A stretch of 64,000 bases of DNA from Azospirillum brasilense. GTDB taxonomy: Bacteria > Pseudomonadota > Alphaproteobacteria > Azospirillales > Azospirillaceae. A model generated the notes under the pieces. It worked only from the letters and a program-made list of their open reading frames with translations. It searched no databases and was not told the DNA's origin. Below, piece after piece: positions 46,049-56,100 of the stretch. Position 1 is the first letter of the stretch, and every line of letters starts with the position of its first letter. A program made the position numbers and the translations under genes. The DNA lies in the NCBI RefSeq assembly GCF_007827795.1, contig NZ_VITI01000001.1:620001-684000 (forward strand), read 5' to 3'.

Positions 46049-46483
46049 ATGCCTTCGCGCCTCGAACAGCTCTGCATCGAGAAAGGGCTGAAGATGACCG
46101 ACCAGCGCCGGGTGATCTCGCGCGTGCTGTCGGAGGCCGCCGACCACCCCGACGTGGAGGAGGTGCATCGCCGGGCATCCACCATCGACCCGCGCATCTC
46201 CATCGCCACCGTCTACCGCACGATGCGCCTGTTCGAGGACGCGAACGTCATCGACCGGCTGGACTTCGGCGACGGCCGCGCCCGCTATGAGGAAGCCGGG
46301 TCGGAGCACCATCATCACCTGATCGATCTCGAATCCGGAAAGGTGGTGGAGTTCCAGAATGAAGATCTCGAACGGCTGAAGGAAGTCATAGCCCGCGAAC
46401 TTGGCTATGAACTGCTCGGCCATAGGCTCGAATTGTATGGTGTTCCGTTGCGCCGCCGCACCACCACGTCGGAGGGGGAGTAA
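46049..46483 (+). CDS. fur: Ferric uptake regulator family protein (Fur/Mur)
   Basis: A 144-residue Fur-family repressor. The winged helix contains LKMTDQRRVISRVLSEAADH and ISIATVYRTMRLFEDANVID; the metal-binding dimerisation domain contains DFGDGRARYEEAGSEHHHHL and GYELLGHRLELYGVPLRR, both typical of alphaproteobacterial Fur/Mur. The CxxC zinc motifs of some Fur proteins are missing, as is usual in alphaproteobacteria. In this class the protein often answers to manganese (Mur); the Mn/Zn-type importer 3 kb downstream is a plausible target. Confidence 0.93.
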   Translation: MPSRLEQLCIEKGLKMTDQRRVISRVLSEAADHPDVEEVHRRASTIDPRISIATVYRTMRLFEDANVIDRLDFGDGRARYEEAGSEHHHHLIDLESGKVVEFQNEDLERLKEVIARELGYELLGHRLELYGVPLRRRTTTSEGE

Positions 46484-46644
46484 CGCTCGGGCGTGCCCGG
46501 CCTTGAGTCCTTTGGACTCGTCGGGCACCATCCGGACGATAATCCCATCAATTGCGGGTTGCGCCGGGCGCGGGTCTGTCCAGAGGCGGTGCGTGGTCCT
46601 AGCTTCAGGAACGCACACGAATCACCGACGGACCAACCGCCGCC

Positions 46645-46887
46645 ATGGACGACACGAACAACGACCCGGTTCTCGCCCGCCTCGATCGGCTGACCGACAG
46701 CGTCACCCGCCGTCTGGACAAGCTGGAGGAGCGCCTGCGCATCCTGGAGCAGGACAACGGGGAGATCATCAACCTCCTGATCGCCGTGAAGGCCGGGCTG
46801 GAGGAATGCGCCGGAGAACTCGCCGTGGGCGAGATGCTGATGGAGGCGGAGGAGACGGACGATTCCCCCAGCCCGTCGCTGCACTAA
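46645..46887 (+). CDS. Small coiled-coil protein of unknown function
   Basis: An 80-residue protein: LARLDRLTDSVTRRLDKLEE and LRILEQDNGEIINLLIAVKA form a heptad-like coiled coil, followed by an acidic tail. No family recognised. The ribosome-binding site is weak, but the codon usage is like that of neighbouring genes. Same strand as fur, 161 bases downstream. Confidence 0.6.
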   Translation: MDDTNNDPVLARLDRLTDSVTRRLDKLEERLRILEQDNGEIINLLIAVKAGLEECAGELAVGEMLMEAEETDDSPSPSLH

Positions 46888-46955
46888 GTTGCGTCGGACG
46901 GGCCTCCTCAACGCATTTGGCTTGTGACGCGGCGCGTTCCACCGGATAAGGGCGC

Positions 46956-47639
46956 ATGCAGACCAGCGCCATTCCCATTCCTGACGTCATCGTCTCCAGC
47001 CCCTCCACTGGAGGAATCGGCCCCCTGGCGTCCATCGCGCCGGGGGTGGCCTTCTTCGACTTCGACGGGACGCTGATCCACGGCGACAGCCTGCTGATGT
47101 TCATCGGCGAGGTCATCGGGCGCAACCGCGCCCGGCTGGCCTTTCTGGACGCCTTGCGCTCGGGCCTGCACCGCCACGCGCGCGGGCGCGGGCCGGGGGT
47201 GGATTTTCCGGGCTCGGTCAAGACCATCCTGCTGCGCCGGACGCTGCGCGGCGTTCCGGTGGCCGACGCGCTGGCCGCCGCGGAACGGCTGGTCCACCGC
47301 GTCCGCTGGCACGCTCCACTGGTCGAAACCCTGAAGATGCACCGGCGCGAGGGGCGCCGGGTGGTCGTCGCCACCGGAGCGCTCGACGTCTACATGCCGG
47401 CCCTGCTGCGCGGGTTGAACGTCGATGACCTGCTCGCCACCGGAATGGAGGTGGAGGACGGCACCCTGACCGGGCGGCTGTGCACCGGCAACTGCGTGCG
47501 GCTGGACAAGCTGGAACGGGTGCGCGGCTGGATCGCCGCCAACGGCCCCTTCGGCGAGACCTGGGGCTACGGCAACCGGCCGAGCGACCTGCCCATGCTG
47601 TCCATCGTCGACCGCCCCACCGTCGTCAAGATCCGCTGA
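46956..47639 (+). CDS. HAD-superfamily (subfamily IB) phosphatase
   Basis: A 227-residue hydrolase of the SerB-like HAD-IB group. Motif I is FFDFDGTLIHGDS (nucleophile Asp), motif II is VVVATGAL, a Lys for motif III is in RLDKLERV, and motif IV is YGNRPSDLPML, where the first acid is Asn as in other members of this subfamily. The short helical cap lies between motifs I and II (about residues 50-120). The substrate is not predictable; some relatives act on phosphoserine or lysophospholipids. Confidence 0.82.
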   Translation: MQTSAIPIPDVIVSSPSTGGIGPLASIAPGVAFFDFDGTLIHGDSLLMFIGEVIGRNRARLAFLDALRSGLHRHARGRGPGVDFPGSVKTILLRRTLRGVPVADALAAAERLVHRVRWHAPLVETLKMHRREGRRVVVATGALDVYMPALLRGLNVDDLLATGMEVEDGTLTGRLCTGNCVRLDKLERVRGWIAANGPFGETWGYGNRPSDLPMLSIVDRPTVVKIR

Positions 47640-47764
47640 CGCCAATATCCGCTGATCGGACGGCGCGTGCTGCCCACGGGGATTTGCAACCGCGGCCCGC
47701 GTGGCGTAGAAGACCCCTCAGGTTCAAGGCCCCTGAGCTTCAGGGAAGCCCGTGGTGATCCCCC

Positions 47765-48151
47765 ATGACGACCGGCTTTTCCATCGACGCCGACATCCGC
47801 CCGCCCGGCCAGGGAGGCCGCCACGCCGTCGTCGCCGACGACGATCCCGGCCAGCGGGACGAACTTGCCCGCCATCTGGCCGAACGCGGCTTCACCGTGT
47901 CCACGGTGTCCGGAGGCTTCGAGGCGCTGAGCCTCATCGGGGCGGAGGGTCCCGCCGTCGCCCTGCTGCGGCGGCGCCTGTTGGAGGACGAGGGGGACCG
48001 GGCCGCGGCGCTGGCCTGCATGCTCTACCCGCACACCCGGATCATCCTGACCGCCGGCGCGCCGGACGCCCAGCCCGGCAACAGCCCGGTCACCGTGCTG
48101 GTCCGCCCCGTGGATCTGGCGCTGCTCGACCGCTGCCTGGACGGGCTATAG
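47765..48151 (+). CDS. Degenerate receiver-domain protein
   Basis: A 128-residue single receiver-like domain. The acidic pocket is kept (VVADDDPGQRDELARHLAER, Asp25-27), but the phospho-acceptor strand reads AVALLRRRLLEDEG, with Arg69 where Asp is expected, and the conserved Lys-Pro is replaced by Arg-Pro (VLVRPVDLALL). ILTAGAP carries the Thr position. It is therefore unlikely to be phosphorylated in the usual way. It overlaps the 3' end of the convergent SAM hydrolase gene by six bases. Confidence 0.7.
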   Translation: MTTGFSIDADIRPPGQGGRHAVVADDDPGQRDELARHLAERGFTVSTVSGGFEALSLIGAEGPAVALLRRRLLEDEGDRAAALACMLYPHTRIILTAGAPDAQPGNSPVTVLVRPVDLALLDRCLDGL

Positions 48152-48874
48152 GACCAGTTCGACCGGCATCCCCACAGCCAGCCCGGCATCGCGGTCGGCG
48201 CGGCCCCGGTTGACGGCGATCTCCGCCAGACCGCTGGAGTTCGCGTACCACAGCGCCTCCCCCACCGGGACGTCGGCGAAGGTCCGGCCACGGCGCACCG
48301 TGCGCCCGCCGGCCCGCAGCACCGCGTTCTCCGGCAGCCGGTCGGCGCGCAGGCCGGTCATGGCGTTGCCGTAGACGTCCACATAGACGATCCGCGCGAG
48401 ATCGTCCGGCCAGTCGGGCCGCGCGAGGCCGGCCGGAGCGACGGGCTCCAGCGCGACCGGGTTTCCCATGGCGAGGCTGGCCGCCACCGGGGCGAACAGG
48501 TCCCGCCCGTGGAAGCTGGCCGACAGCCGCTCGGGCCGCCAGCCGATGGTCCAGGCCCGCACCGTCCCGGCCCGCCGCCGCACCAGTTCGAACAGGCCGT
48601 TGTCCGGACCGACGAAGCGGCGCCCGTCAGCCTCCATCACCAGCGGGCGGCGGTCGGTCCCGACGCCAGGGTCCACCACGCAGAGGAAGACACCGTCCAC
48701 CGGGAATTCCGGAGCGTAGGCGGCCAGCAGATAGGCCGACAGCTGCGGGTCGAAGGCGGGCGCGTCGGCGAACAGGTCGATGACCGGCAGGCCCGGCGCC
48801 ATCCGCGCCAGCACCGCCTTCATCTGCCCGGTGTAGGGGCCGGACAGCCCGAAATCCGTAAAGAGCACGATCAT
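48146..48874 (-). CDS. SAM hydroxide adenosyltransferase (DUF62 / fluorinase family)
   Basis: A 242-residue protein. The family uses S-adenosylmethionine and water (or halide in the fluorinase branch) to give adenosine and methionine. Signatures: VLFTDFGLSGPYTGQMKAVL near the start, LCVVDPGVGTDRRPLV, FVGPDNGLFELV, VYVDVYGNAMTG, and ALWYANSSGLAEIAVNRGRA. Plain DUF62 hydrolase activity is more likely than halogenation, since the fluorinase-specific loop is not apparent. The ATG at 48874 matches the family start; an upstream GTG at 48892 is possible. Confidence 0.88.
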   Translation of the reverse strand: MIVLFTDFGLSGPYTGQMKAVLARMAPGLPVIDLFADAPAFDPQLSAYLLAAYAPEFPVDGVFLCVVDPGVGTDRRPLVMEADGRRFVGPDNGLFELVRRRAGTVRAWTIGWRPERLSASFHGRDLFAPVAASLAMGNPVALEPVAPAGLARPDWPDDLARIVYVDVYGNAMTGLRADRLPENAVLRAGGRTVRRGRTFADVPVGEALWYANSSGLAEIAVNRGRADRDAGLAVGMPVELVL

Positions 48875-48965
48875 CCCACCACTGTAGCGCACTCCACCCC
48901 ATTCGGTAAGACACGGATCATCACGAGCCGCCTTGCAAGGCCGGAGAGGCGCTTCATATATTCAT

Positions 48966-48983
48966 GGAACGCAAATGCATTCC
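48966..48983. promoter_or_regulatory. Imperfect palindrome upstream of the metal importer operon
   Basis: GGAACGCA-AA-TGCATTCC, with 7 of 8 positions paired, 54 bases before the start of the substrate-binding protein gene. It may be the binding site of a metal regulator such as Fur/Mur; the match to a known consensus was not established. Confidence 0.35.
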
Positions 48984-49036
48984 GAGCCGTTTACTTGGTC
49001 CGCCTGCCCTAACCTTGCCGATCTTTGTCGGGACCA

Positions 49037-50068
49037 ATGAATATGAACATATGTTCACAAACCTTCACGACGAAGAGCCTGACACAATTTATCGCGACCG
49101 CCATTTTGGCGATCGGCTTGGCCGCCGCCCTCCTCCTGCCGGGAGCGGCGCGGGCCGAGGGTGAACGGCCTCTAGGCGAGCGCCCAAGGATCGTCGCCAC
49201 CACCGGTATGGTCGCCGACCTCGTGCGGGCGGTGGCCGGCGACCGGGCGGAGGTGGAGGCGCTGATGGGCGAAGGCGTCGATCCACACCTGTTCAAGCCC
49301 ACCCGCTCCGACACGGTGAAGCTGCTGCGGGCCGACGCGGTGTTCATCAGCGGCCTGCATCTGGAAGGCAAGATGACCACCGCCTTCGATCGGCTGCGCG
49401 AGTCCGGCAAGCCGGTGGTGGCGCTGGGCGATGCCGTGCCCAAGGAGCGGCTGCTCAGCCCGCCGGAGTTCGAGGGCGCCCACGACCCGCACATCTGGAT
49501 GGATGTGGGGATCTGGGCCGGCACCCTGCCGGCCATCCGCGACGGGCTGGCGCGGCTCGACCCCGCGGGTACGGAGACGTACGCCCGCAACGCCGACACG
49601 TACGGGGCGGAACTGGCCCGTCTCGACACGTACGCCCGGCGCATCCTGTCCTCCATCCCCGACGCGGCCCGCGTGCTGGTCACCGCCCACGACGCCTTCA
49701 ACTATCTGGGCCGCGCCTACGGGATCGAGGTGCGCGGCATCCAGGGGATCAGCACGGAGTCCGAAGCTGGTCTTCGAATCATCGAAGAATTGGCCGCGCT
49801 GCTGGCGGACCGCGGCGTGCCGGCGGTCTTCCCGGAAACCAGCGTGTCCGACCGCAACGTCCGCGCCCTGGTCGAAGGGGCGGGGGCGCGCGGCCATCGC
49901 GTGACGCTGGGCGGCGCCCTGTTCTCCGACGCCATGGGCGCGCCGGGCAGCTACCAAGGCACCTACATCGGCATGATCGACCACAATGTGACGACCATCG
50001 CCCGCGCGCTGGGCGGCGAGGCGCCGGCCGACGGCTTCCAGGGCAAGCTCGCCCTGGCGCAGCGCTGA
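49037..50068 (+). CDS. Metal ABC transporter substrate-binding protein (TroA/MntC/ZnuA-like)
   Basis: A 343-residue periplasmic binding protein of the cluster A-I type for Mn or Zn. A signal peptide ([20 protein letters not shown], cleavage after ARA) precedes [20 protein letters not shown]. Metal ligands are His in [12 protein letters not shown], His in [10 protein letters not shown], His in [12 protein letters not shown] and Asp in the late YIGMIDHN. There is no long His-rich loop like that of ZnuA, which favours Mn, but this is not decisive. First of four co-oriented genes. A perfect palindrome overlaps its first codons. Confidence 0.9.
   Translation: MNMNICSQTFTTKSLTQFIATAILAIGLAAALLLPGAARAEGERPLGERPRIVATTGMVADLVRAVAGDRAEVEALMGEGVDPHLFKPTRSDTVKLLRADAVFISGLHLEGKMTTAFDRLRESGKPVVALGDAVPKERLLSPPEFEGAHDPHIWMDVGIWAGTLPAIRDGLARLDPAGTETYARNADTYGAELARLDTYARRILSSIPDAARVLVTAHDAFNYLGRAYGIEVRGIQGISTESEAGLRIIEELAALLADRGVPAVFPETSVSDRNVRALVEGAGARGHRVTLGGALFSDAMGAPGSYQGTYIGMIDHNVTTIARALGGEAPADGFQGKLALAQR
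49044..49057. promoter_or_regulatory. 14-bp perfect palindrome over the importer start codons
   Basis: TGAACATATGTTCA is fully symmetrical and lies within codons 3-7 of the substrate-binding protein gene. Operators overlapping the translation start are known for metal repressors, but this could also be chance. Confidence 0.35.
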
Positions 50069-50090
50069 CGCGGCGGAGGAGAAACGGACC

Positions 50091-50894
50091 ATGCAGTATC
50101 TCTGGCGCACCCCCGGCAGCCGCATCGCCCCCGAAGAGGCCTCGCCCATCGGGCCGCCGCCCCTGGAGATCCGCGGCCTGACCGTTGCCTACCATCGCCG
50201 GCCGGTGCTGTGGAACATCGACTACGCCGCCCCGCCGGGCGGGCTGATCGCCGTGGTCGGGCCGAACGGGGCGGGCAAATCGACTCTGATCAAGGCGTGC
50301 CTCGGGCTGGTCCCGCGCGTGTCGGGAACGGTGGAGGTCTTCGGCCGCCCGATCGCCAAGCAGCGCCGCCTGATCGGCTATGTGCCGCAGCGGGAAAGCG
50401 TGGATTGGGACTTCCCCGTCTCGGCGCTCGACGTGGTGGCGATGGGCCGCTACGGGAAGATCGGCTGGTTCCGCCCGGTCACCCGCGCCCACAAGGAGGC
50501 GGCGCTGCACGCGCTGGAGCGGGTGGGCATGGCCGACTTCGCCCGGCGCCAGATCGGCCAGCTGTCCGGCGGCCAGCAGCAGCGCGTCTTCCTGGCCCGC
50601 GCGCTGGCCCAGGAGGCGCAGCTCTATTTCATGGACGAGCCCTTCGCCGGGGTGGACGCGGCGACGGAGCGCGCGGTGCTCCAGGTGCTGCGCGACCTCG
50701 ACGCCGCCGGGCGGACGGTGATCTGCGTCCACCACGACCTCCAGACGGTCAGCGACTATTTCGACCACGCCCTGCTGCTCAACACCCGCGTGGTCGCCCA
50801 GGGGCCGGTCAGCCGGGTGATGACGCCCGACCTGCTGTCCCGCACCTACGGCGGGCGGCCCATGCCGGCTCCGGCGGCGGCGGAGGCGTCATGA
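50091..50894 (+). CDS. Metal ABC transporter ATP-binding protein
   Basis: A 267-residue ATPase: Walker [17 protein letters not shown]-loop VGYVPQRES-type [13 protein letters not shown], signature [20 protein letters not shown], Walker [12 protein letters not shown], and the switch His in [11 protein letters not shown]. The [12 protein letters not shown] stretch is typical of the Mn/Zn-type family. It starts 22 bases after the binding-protein gene, with a strong GGAGGAGA ribosome-binding site, and overlaps the next gene by ATGA. Confidence 0.95.
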   Translation: MQYLWRTPGSRIAPEEASPIGPPPLEIRGLTVAYHRRPVLWNIDYAAPPGGLIAVVGPNGAGKSTLIKACLGLVPRVSGTVEVFGRPIAKQRRLIGYVPQRESVDWDFPVSALDVVAMGRYGKIGWFRPVTRAHKEAALHALERVGMADFARRQIGQLSGGQQQRVFLARALAQEAQLYFMDEPFAGVDAATERAVLQVLRDLDAAGRTVICVHHDLQTVSDYFDHALLLNTRVVAQGPVSRVMTPDLLSRTYGGRPMPAPAAAEAS

Positions 50895-52099
50895 TCGACC
50901 CCATGTTCGAGGAGGCGTTGCGCGTCCTGACCTTCCAGTCCGGCTTCAACAGCGCCGTGGTGGTCGCCGGGACCGCCGCGCTGGGGCTGGCCGGCGGAAC
51001 GGTCGGCACCTTCCTGCTGCTGCGCCGCCGCGCGCTGGTCAGCGACGCGCTGAGCCACGCCACCCTGCCCGGCATCGCCGTCGCCTTCCTGGTCGGGGCG
51101 GCGCTCGGCCTGCCGGAGCGCTCGCTGCCGCTGCTGCTGGCCGGGGCGGTGGTCAGCGGGGTGGTCGGGCTGCTGACCGTGCAGGCGCTGTCCCGCTTTA
51201 CCCGGCTGACCGAGGATTCGGCGATCGGGGCGGTGCTGTCGGTCTTCTTCGGGCTGGGCGTCGTGCTGCTCAGCGTCATCCAGAATCTGGAGCTGGGCGG
51301 GCAGGCCGGTCTGAAGACCTTCATCCTGGGCCAGACCGCCGCCATGGCGCAGGGCGAGGCCATCGCCATCGGCCTGCTGGCCGCCGGGGCGGCGCTGGCC
51401 GTCGCCCTGCTGTTCAAGGAACTGCGCGTGCTGGCCTTCGATCCCGGATTCGCCGCCGTGCAGGGCTGGCCGGTCGGGGCGCTCGACCTCGTGCTGATGG
51501 GGCTGGCGACGCTGGTGACGGTGATCGGGCTTCAGACGGTGGGGCTGATCCTGGTGGTCGCGCTTCTCATCATCCCGCCCGCCGCGGCCCGCTTCTGGAC
51601 CGACCGGCTGCCCGCCCTGACCGTCGCCGCGGCGGTGATCGGCGCGCTGTCCGGCTGGCTCGGCGCCACCCTGTCGGCCCTGCTGCCCAAGCTGCCGGCG
51701 GGGGCGGTGATCGTCCTGGTCGCCGGGGGCTTCTTCCTGCTCAGCTTCCTGTTCGCCCCGGCGCGCGGGCTGCTCGCCGCCGCGCTTCGCCAGGGGCGGC
51801 TGCGCCTGACCTTCGCGGAACGGCGCGCCCTGACCGACCTTCTGGACGGCCAGCCGGTGGAAGGCTCCGTGGCGCTCTGGCTGCGCCTGCGCGGCTTCAC
51901 CCGTGGCAACAGCGTTCTGACCCCCGCCGGGCAGACCGCCGCCCGCGCGGCGGCGCGCGACCGCCGGCTGTGGGAGCGGTTCCTGGCCGACTACCCGGCC
52001 CTGCTGCCCGCCCACGCCAACTGGGGCGTCGACCCCATCGACTCGGTCCTGCCCGGCGACATGGTCCGGCTGCTGGAGGAGCGGAGCGCTTCGTCATGA
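50891..52099 (+). CDS. Metal ABC permease fused to a DtxR-like C-terminal domain
   Basis: A 402-residue protein. Residues 1-300 or so are a cluster A-I permease ([59 protein letters not shown]). The remaining 100 residues are soluble: a winged-helix-like part ([20 protein letters not shown] with [20 protein letters not shown]) and a dimerisation-like part ([18 protein letters not shown], then [13 protein letters not shown]) that recall DtxR/MntR. Where DtxR has Glu-His ligands in the last helix, this protein appears to have Asp-Ser. It overlaps its neighbours by four bases on each side. Confidence 0.85.
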   Translation: MIDPMFEEALRVLTFQSGFNSAVVVAGTAALGLAGGTVGTFLLLRRRALVSDALSHATLPGIAVAFLVGAALGLPERSLPLLLAGAVVSGVVGLLTVQALSRFTRLTEDSAIGAVLSVFFGLGVVLLSVIQNLELGGQAGLKTFILGQTAAMAQGEAIAIGLLAAGAALAVALLFKELRVLAFDPGFAAVQGWPVGALDLVLMGLATLVTVIGLQTVGLILVVALLIIPPAAARFWTDRLPALTVAAAVIGALSGWLGATLSALLPKLPAGAVIVLVAGGFFLLSFLFAPARGLLAAALRQGRLRLTFAERRALTDLLDGQPVEGSVALWLRLRGFTRGNSVLTPAGQTAARAAARDRRLWERFLADYPALLPAHANWGVDPIDSVLPGDMVRLLEERSASS

Positions 52100-53082
52100 T
52101 GCCCGACGTCCAGGAATTCCTTCAGATCGACGCCCCCGCCCTGCTCGCCGCCGTGCTGGCCTGCGCCGCCTGCGCGCTGGTCGGCAATTTCCTGGTGCTG
52201 CGGCGCCAGGGGATGATGGGCGACGCGGTCAGCCACGCCATCCTGCCCGGCATCGTCGGCGGCTTCCTGGTCGCCGGCACGCGGGAGACGCTGCCGATGA
52301 TGCTCGGCGCGCTGGCCGCCGCGGCGCTGGCCGGCCTGCTGATCGAGGCGGTGCGGCGGCTGGGCCGGCTGGAGTCCGGCGCCGCCATGGGCGTCGTCTT
52401 CACCGTGATGTTCGCCGCCGGCGTGGTAATGATCGAGCAGGCGTCCGCCGGTGGGATCGATCTGGACGCCGACTGCGTGCTCTACGGCCAGTTGGAGACC
52501 ATCCTGTGGCTGGCCCCCAAGGGCTGGGAATCACTGGGCGACCCGGCGGTGTGGGCCGCCCTGCCGCGGGAGGTGCTGACGCTCGCCGCCGTCTTCGCGC
52601 TCTGCGTCGCCCTGGTCGGGCTGTTCTACAAGGAGCTGAAGATCACCACCTTCGACCCGGCGCTGGCCTCCACGCTGGGCATCCCGGCGGGGCTGTTCCA
52701 TTACGGGGTGGTGCTCCTGGTCGCCGCCACGGCCATCGCCGCCTTCGAGGCGGTGGGGTCCATCCTGGTCATCGCCATGCTGATCGCCCCGCCCGCCGCC
52801 GCCCGCCTGCTGACCGACCGGCTGGCCGCGCAGATCCTGCTCAGCGTCGCGCTGGGGGTGCTGGCGGCGCTGGCCGGCTATGGCGCCGCCGCCTTCGGGC
52901 CGATGCTGCTGGGGGCCTCCCACTCGCTGAACGCGGCGGGGATGATCGCGGTGGCGTCCGGGCTGATCCTGGCGGTGGCCGTCCTGTTCGGGCCGCGCCA
53001 CGGCCTGCTGGGGCGGCGCCGCGCCGTCGGCCGGCTGCGCGCCGCCCCCGGATTCGTTGCTCCGGAGGCGCAAAAGCCGTAA
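52096..53082 (+). CDS. Metal ABC transporter permease (second)
   Basis: A 328-residue integral membrane protein of the same family as the preceding permease, with about nine hydrophobic segments: GMMGDAVSHAILPGIVGGFL, LFYKELKITTFDPALASTLG, and ILVIAMLIAPPAAARLLTDR. It lacks the extra C-terminal domain of its partner. The ATGA overlap with the upstream gene suggests coupled translation. The two permeases probably form a heterodimer. Confidence 0.92.
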   Translation: MMPDVQEFLQIDAPALLAAVLACAACALVGNFLVLRRQGMMGDAVSHAILPGIVGGFLVAGTRETLPMMLGALAAAALAGLLIEAVRRLGRLESGAAMGVVFTVMFAAGVVMIEQASAGGIDLDADCVLYGQLETILWLAPKGWESLGDPAVWAALPREVLTLAAVFALCVALVGLFYKELKITTFDPALASTLGIPAGLFHYGVVLLVAATAIAAFEAVGSILVIAMLIAPPAAARLLTDRLAAQILLSVALGVLAALAGYGAAAFGPMLLGASHSLNAAGMIAVASGLILAVAVLFGPRHGLLGRRRAVGRLRAAPGFVAPEAQKP

Positions 53083-53113
53083 CGTTTTCGCTTCGTCCGA
53101 TGCGGAGCGCCGA

Positions 53114-56100
53114 ATGCCGTTCCCCCACCGCCGGCTGCGCCGTTGGAGCTGGCTCACCCTGGTCGCGTTCCTCCTCCTGATGGCGAGCGCGCTGCACACG
53201 CTGCAGCATCTTCTGGAGCATGGGACCGACGAGCTGATCTGGCCCTTTTTCGGGATCGGGCTGGCCGGTGCGGTGATGGGTCTGGCGGTGCTGCGCGAGC
53301 GGGAGGCCACCCGGCGCGCCCAGGCGGAGGCCCGCGCCGCCGACAGCCGGGCGGCCGACGCCCACCGCCGCCTGTCCGAAGCCATCGAGGTCGTCAACGA
53401 GGGCTTCGCCCTGTTCGACGCCGACGACCGGCTGGTCCAGTGCAACGCCCGTTTCCGCGAAATCTACGCCCTGCTGGGGCCGCTGGAGCCCGGCATCACC
53501 TTCGAATCGCTGATCCGCCGCGCCGCCGCCGCCGGCCATTACCCCGACTGCGGCCCCGGCGACATCGACCGCTGGGTCGAGCGGGAGATGGAGCGGCACC
53601 GCAACCCGCAGGGGCCGCAAGTGCTGCGGATCGGCGACGGGCGCTGGTTCAAGATCGAGGAGCGGCGGACCAGCGACGGCGGCTATGTCGGGCTGCGCAC
53701 CGACATCAGCGAGCTGAAACGGCGCGAGCAGGAGTTGGCCCACAAGTCCGACCTGCTGGAGGCCACCTTCAGCGCCATGTCGCAGGGCCTCGTGGTGTGG
53801 AGCGCGGACGGCCGTTTCCTGACCTGCAACCGGCGCCTGCGTGAGATGCTCGACCTGCCGGACGAGGCGGTCCGTCCCGGCCTGAGCATGGCCGGCTTCC
53901 TGCGCTTCCTGGCCGAGCGCGGCGAATTCGGCCCCGGCGATCCGGCGGAGATCGTCGCCCGCCACCTGACCAACCTGCGCCCCGAAGGCGTCAGCCGCAT
54001 CGAGCGCACGCGCCCCGACGGCCGGGTTCTGGAGATCACCGCCAGCTTCCTGCCCGACCGCTCGGTCCTGATGACCTACACGGACATCACCGACCACCGC
54101 CGGGTGGAGCGGGCTCTGCGCGAGAGCGAGGACCGCTTCCGCAAGCTGTCGGACGCCGCCATGGACGGCATCCTGGTGCATGAGCAAGGAGTGATCGCCG
54201 ACGCCAACCGGGCCGCCGCTACCATCCTGGGCTATGCGCCGGACGAGCTGACGGGGCTGTCGATCACCGCCCTGATGGTGCCGGAGGACCGTGAACTCAA
54301 CTGGCAGCGCATCCGCGCCCACGACGAAACCCCCTTTGAAACCATCTGCCTGCGCCGCAACGGCGAACGACTGACGGTGCAGGGGGAGACCCGCTACGTG
54401 CCCTACCGCGGGCGGACGATGGCGATGGTGTCCTTCCGCGACATCACCGCCCACCGCCGCACCGAGGCGCAGCTCCGCCTCGCCAAGGAGCAGGCGGAGC
54501 TGGCGAGCCGCGCCAAGTCGGAGTTTCTGCGCACCATCAGCCACGAGATCCGCACCCCGATGAACGGCGTCCTCGGCATGCTGGGGCTGCTGCTGGACGG
54601 CCCGCTGGGGGAGGAGCAGCGCGCCTACGCCCGCACCGCCCGCGAGTCGGCGGAGGCGCTGCTGTCCATGCTCAACGACATCCTGGACATCTCCAAGATG
54701 GAAGCGGGAAAGCTGACCCTGGAGTCGGGCCGCTTCTCCCCCGCCGGGGTGGTGGAGAGCGTGGCCGAGCTGCAGGCCGCCCGCGCCTTCGCCAAGGGGA
54801 TCGAGCTGGCCGTCTGCATCCCCGGCGGCCTGCCGGCGGCGCTGCGCGGCGACTCGGGCCGGGTGCGGCAGGTCCTGCTGAACCTCGTCGGCAACGCCGT
54901 GAAGTTCACCGACCGCGGCGGCGTCGCCGTCACCCTGTCGGAACTGGACGGCGACGGCCAGGCGCCGCCGCGCCTGCGCTTCGAGGTGACCGACACCGGC
55001 ATCGGCATTCCGCAGGAGGCGCAGGCCGACCTCTTCACCGAATTCTCGCAGGTGCATCCCCGCCTGTCGCGCCGCCACGACGGCGCCGGTCTGGGGCTGG
55101 CGATCTCCAAGCGGCTGGTGGAGATGATGGGGGGAAGCATCGGTTTCGACAGCGCCGCCGACCAGGGCAGCCGCTTCTGGTTCACCCTGCCGCTGGAGTC
55201 CGGGCCGCTGGAGTCCGGGCCGCTGGAATCCAGGACGCTGGAATCCGGGACGGGGCGGGCGGGAGTCGCCGAACCGCCGCTGGCCGGGGAGACCGTCCTG
55301 CTTCTGGAATCCAACCCCGTCGCCCGGCGGGCTTTGGCCGAGCAGCTCCATTCCTGGGGGGCCACGGTCAGCGCGCCGGACGTGGCGGCGATGGTGGCCG
55401 GGCTGGACGCCGGCACCCTGCCCGCCGCCGGTATCGCGGTGATCGGCAGCGTGGAAACCCCGGTCGCCGGCTCGCTGCCCGACCGGCTGCGCGCGCGGGG
55501 GGTGGGGCGGATCGTCCGCCTCGTGCTGCCGCACCGGAGCGTGGGCGGCGACGGCGACGGCGCCGACGCCACCGTAACGAAGCCGGCCCGGCCCTCCCGC
55601 CTGCTCGCCGCCGTGACCGGGCGAAGCGAGGCGGAGGCGCCGCCCGCAGCTCCGCCGCCTGCGCAAAGCCCGGCCGCCCCGTCCACCGCCGGAACGGGCC
55701 GGCGGATTCTCCTGGTCGAGGACAGCCCGACGAACCAGATGGTCGCCGCCCTGCTGCTGCGCGGCGCCGGCTATCGGGTCGACATCGCCAACAACGGGCG
55801 GGAAGCGCTGGAGGCGGTGAAGGCCGCGGCGCCCGGCCCGTCGCCCTACGGGCTGGTCCTGATGGACCTCGCCATGCCGGAGATGGACGGGCTGACCGCC
55901 ACCCGCCGGCTGCGCGCCCTGCCGCCGCCGGCCGGCAGCGTCCCAATCATCGCCATGACCGCCGACGCCATGGACAGCGACCGCGAACGCTGTCTGGCCG
56001 CCGGGATGAACGGGCACGTCGCCAAGCCCATCGACCGTCCGCATCTGCTGGAGACGGTCGCCCACTGGCTGGACACCGCCCCGTTGGAGTCCGCCGCGCC

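Noticed and set aside
46956-47639. Loss of an active-site acid in the HAD phosphatase (Asn in motif IV)
   Set aside because: YGN-type motif IV with a later Asp is common in this HAD-IB subfamily, so it is not evidence of inactivation.
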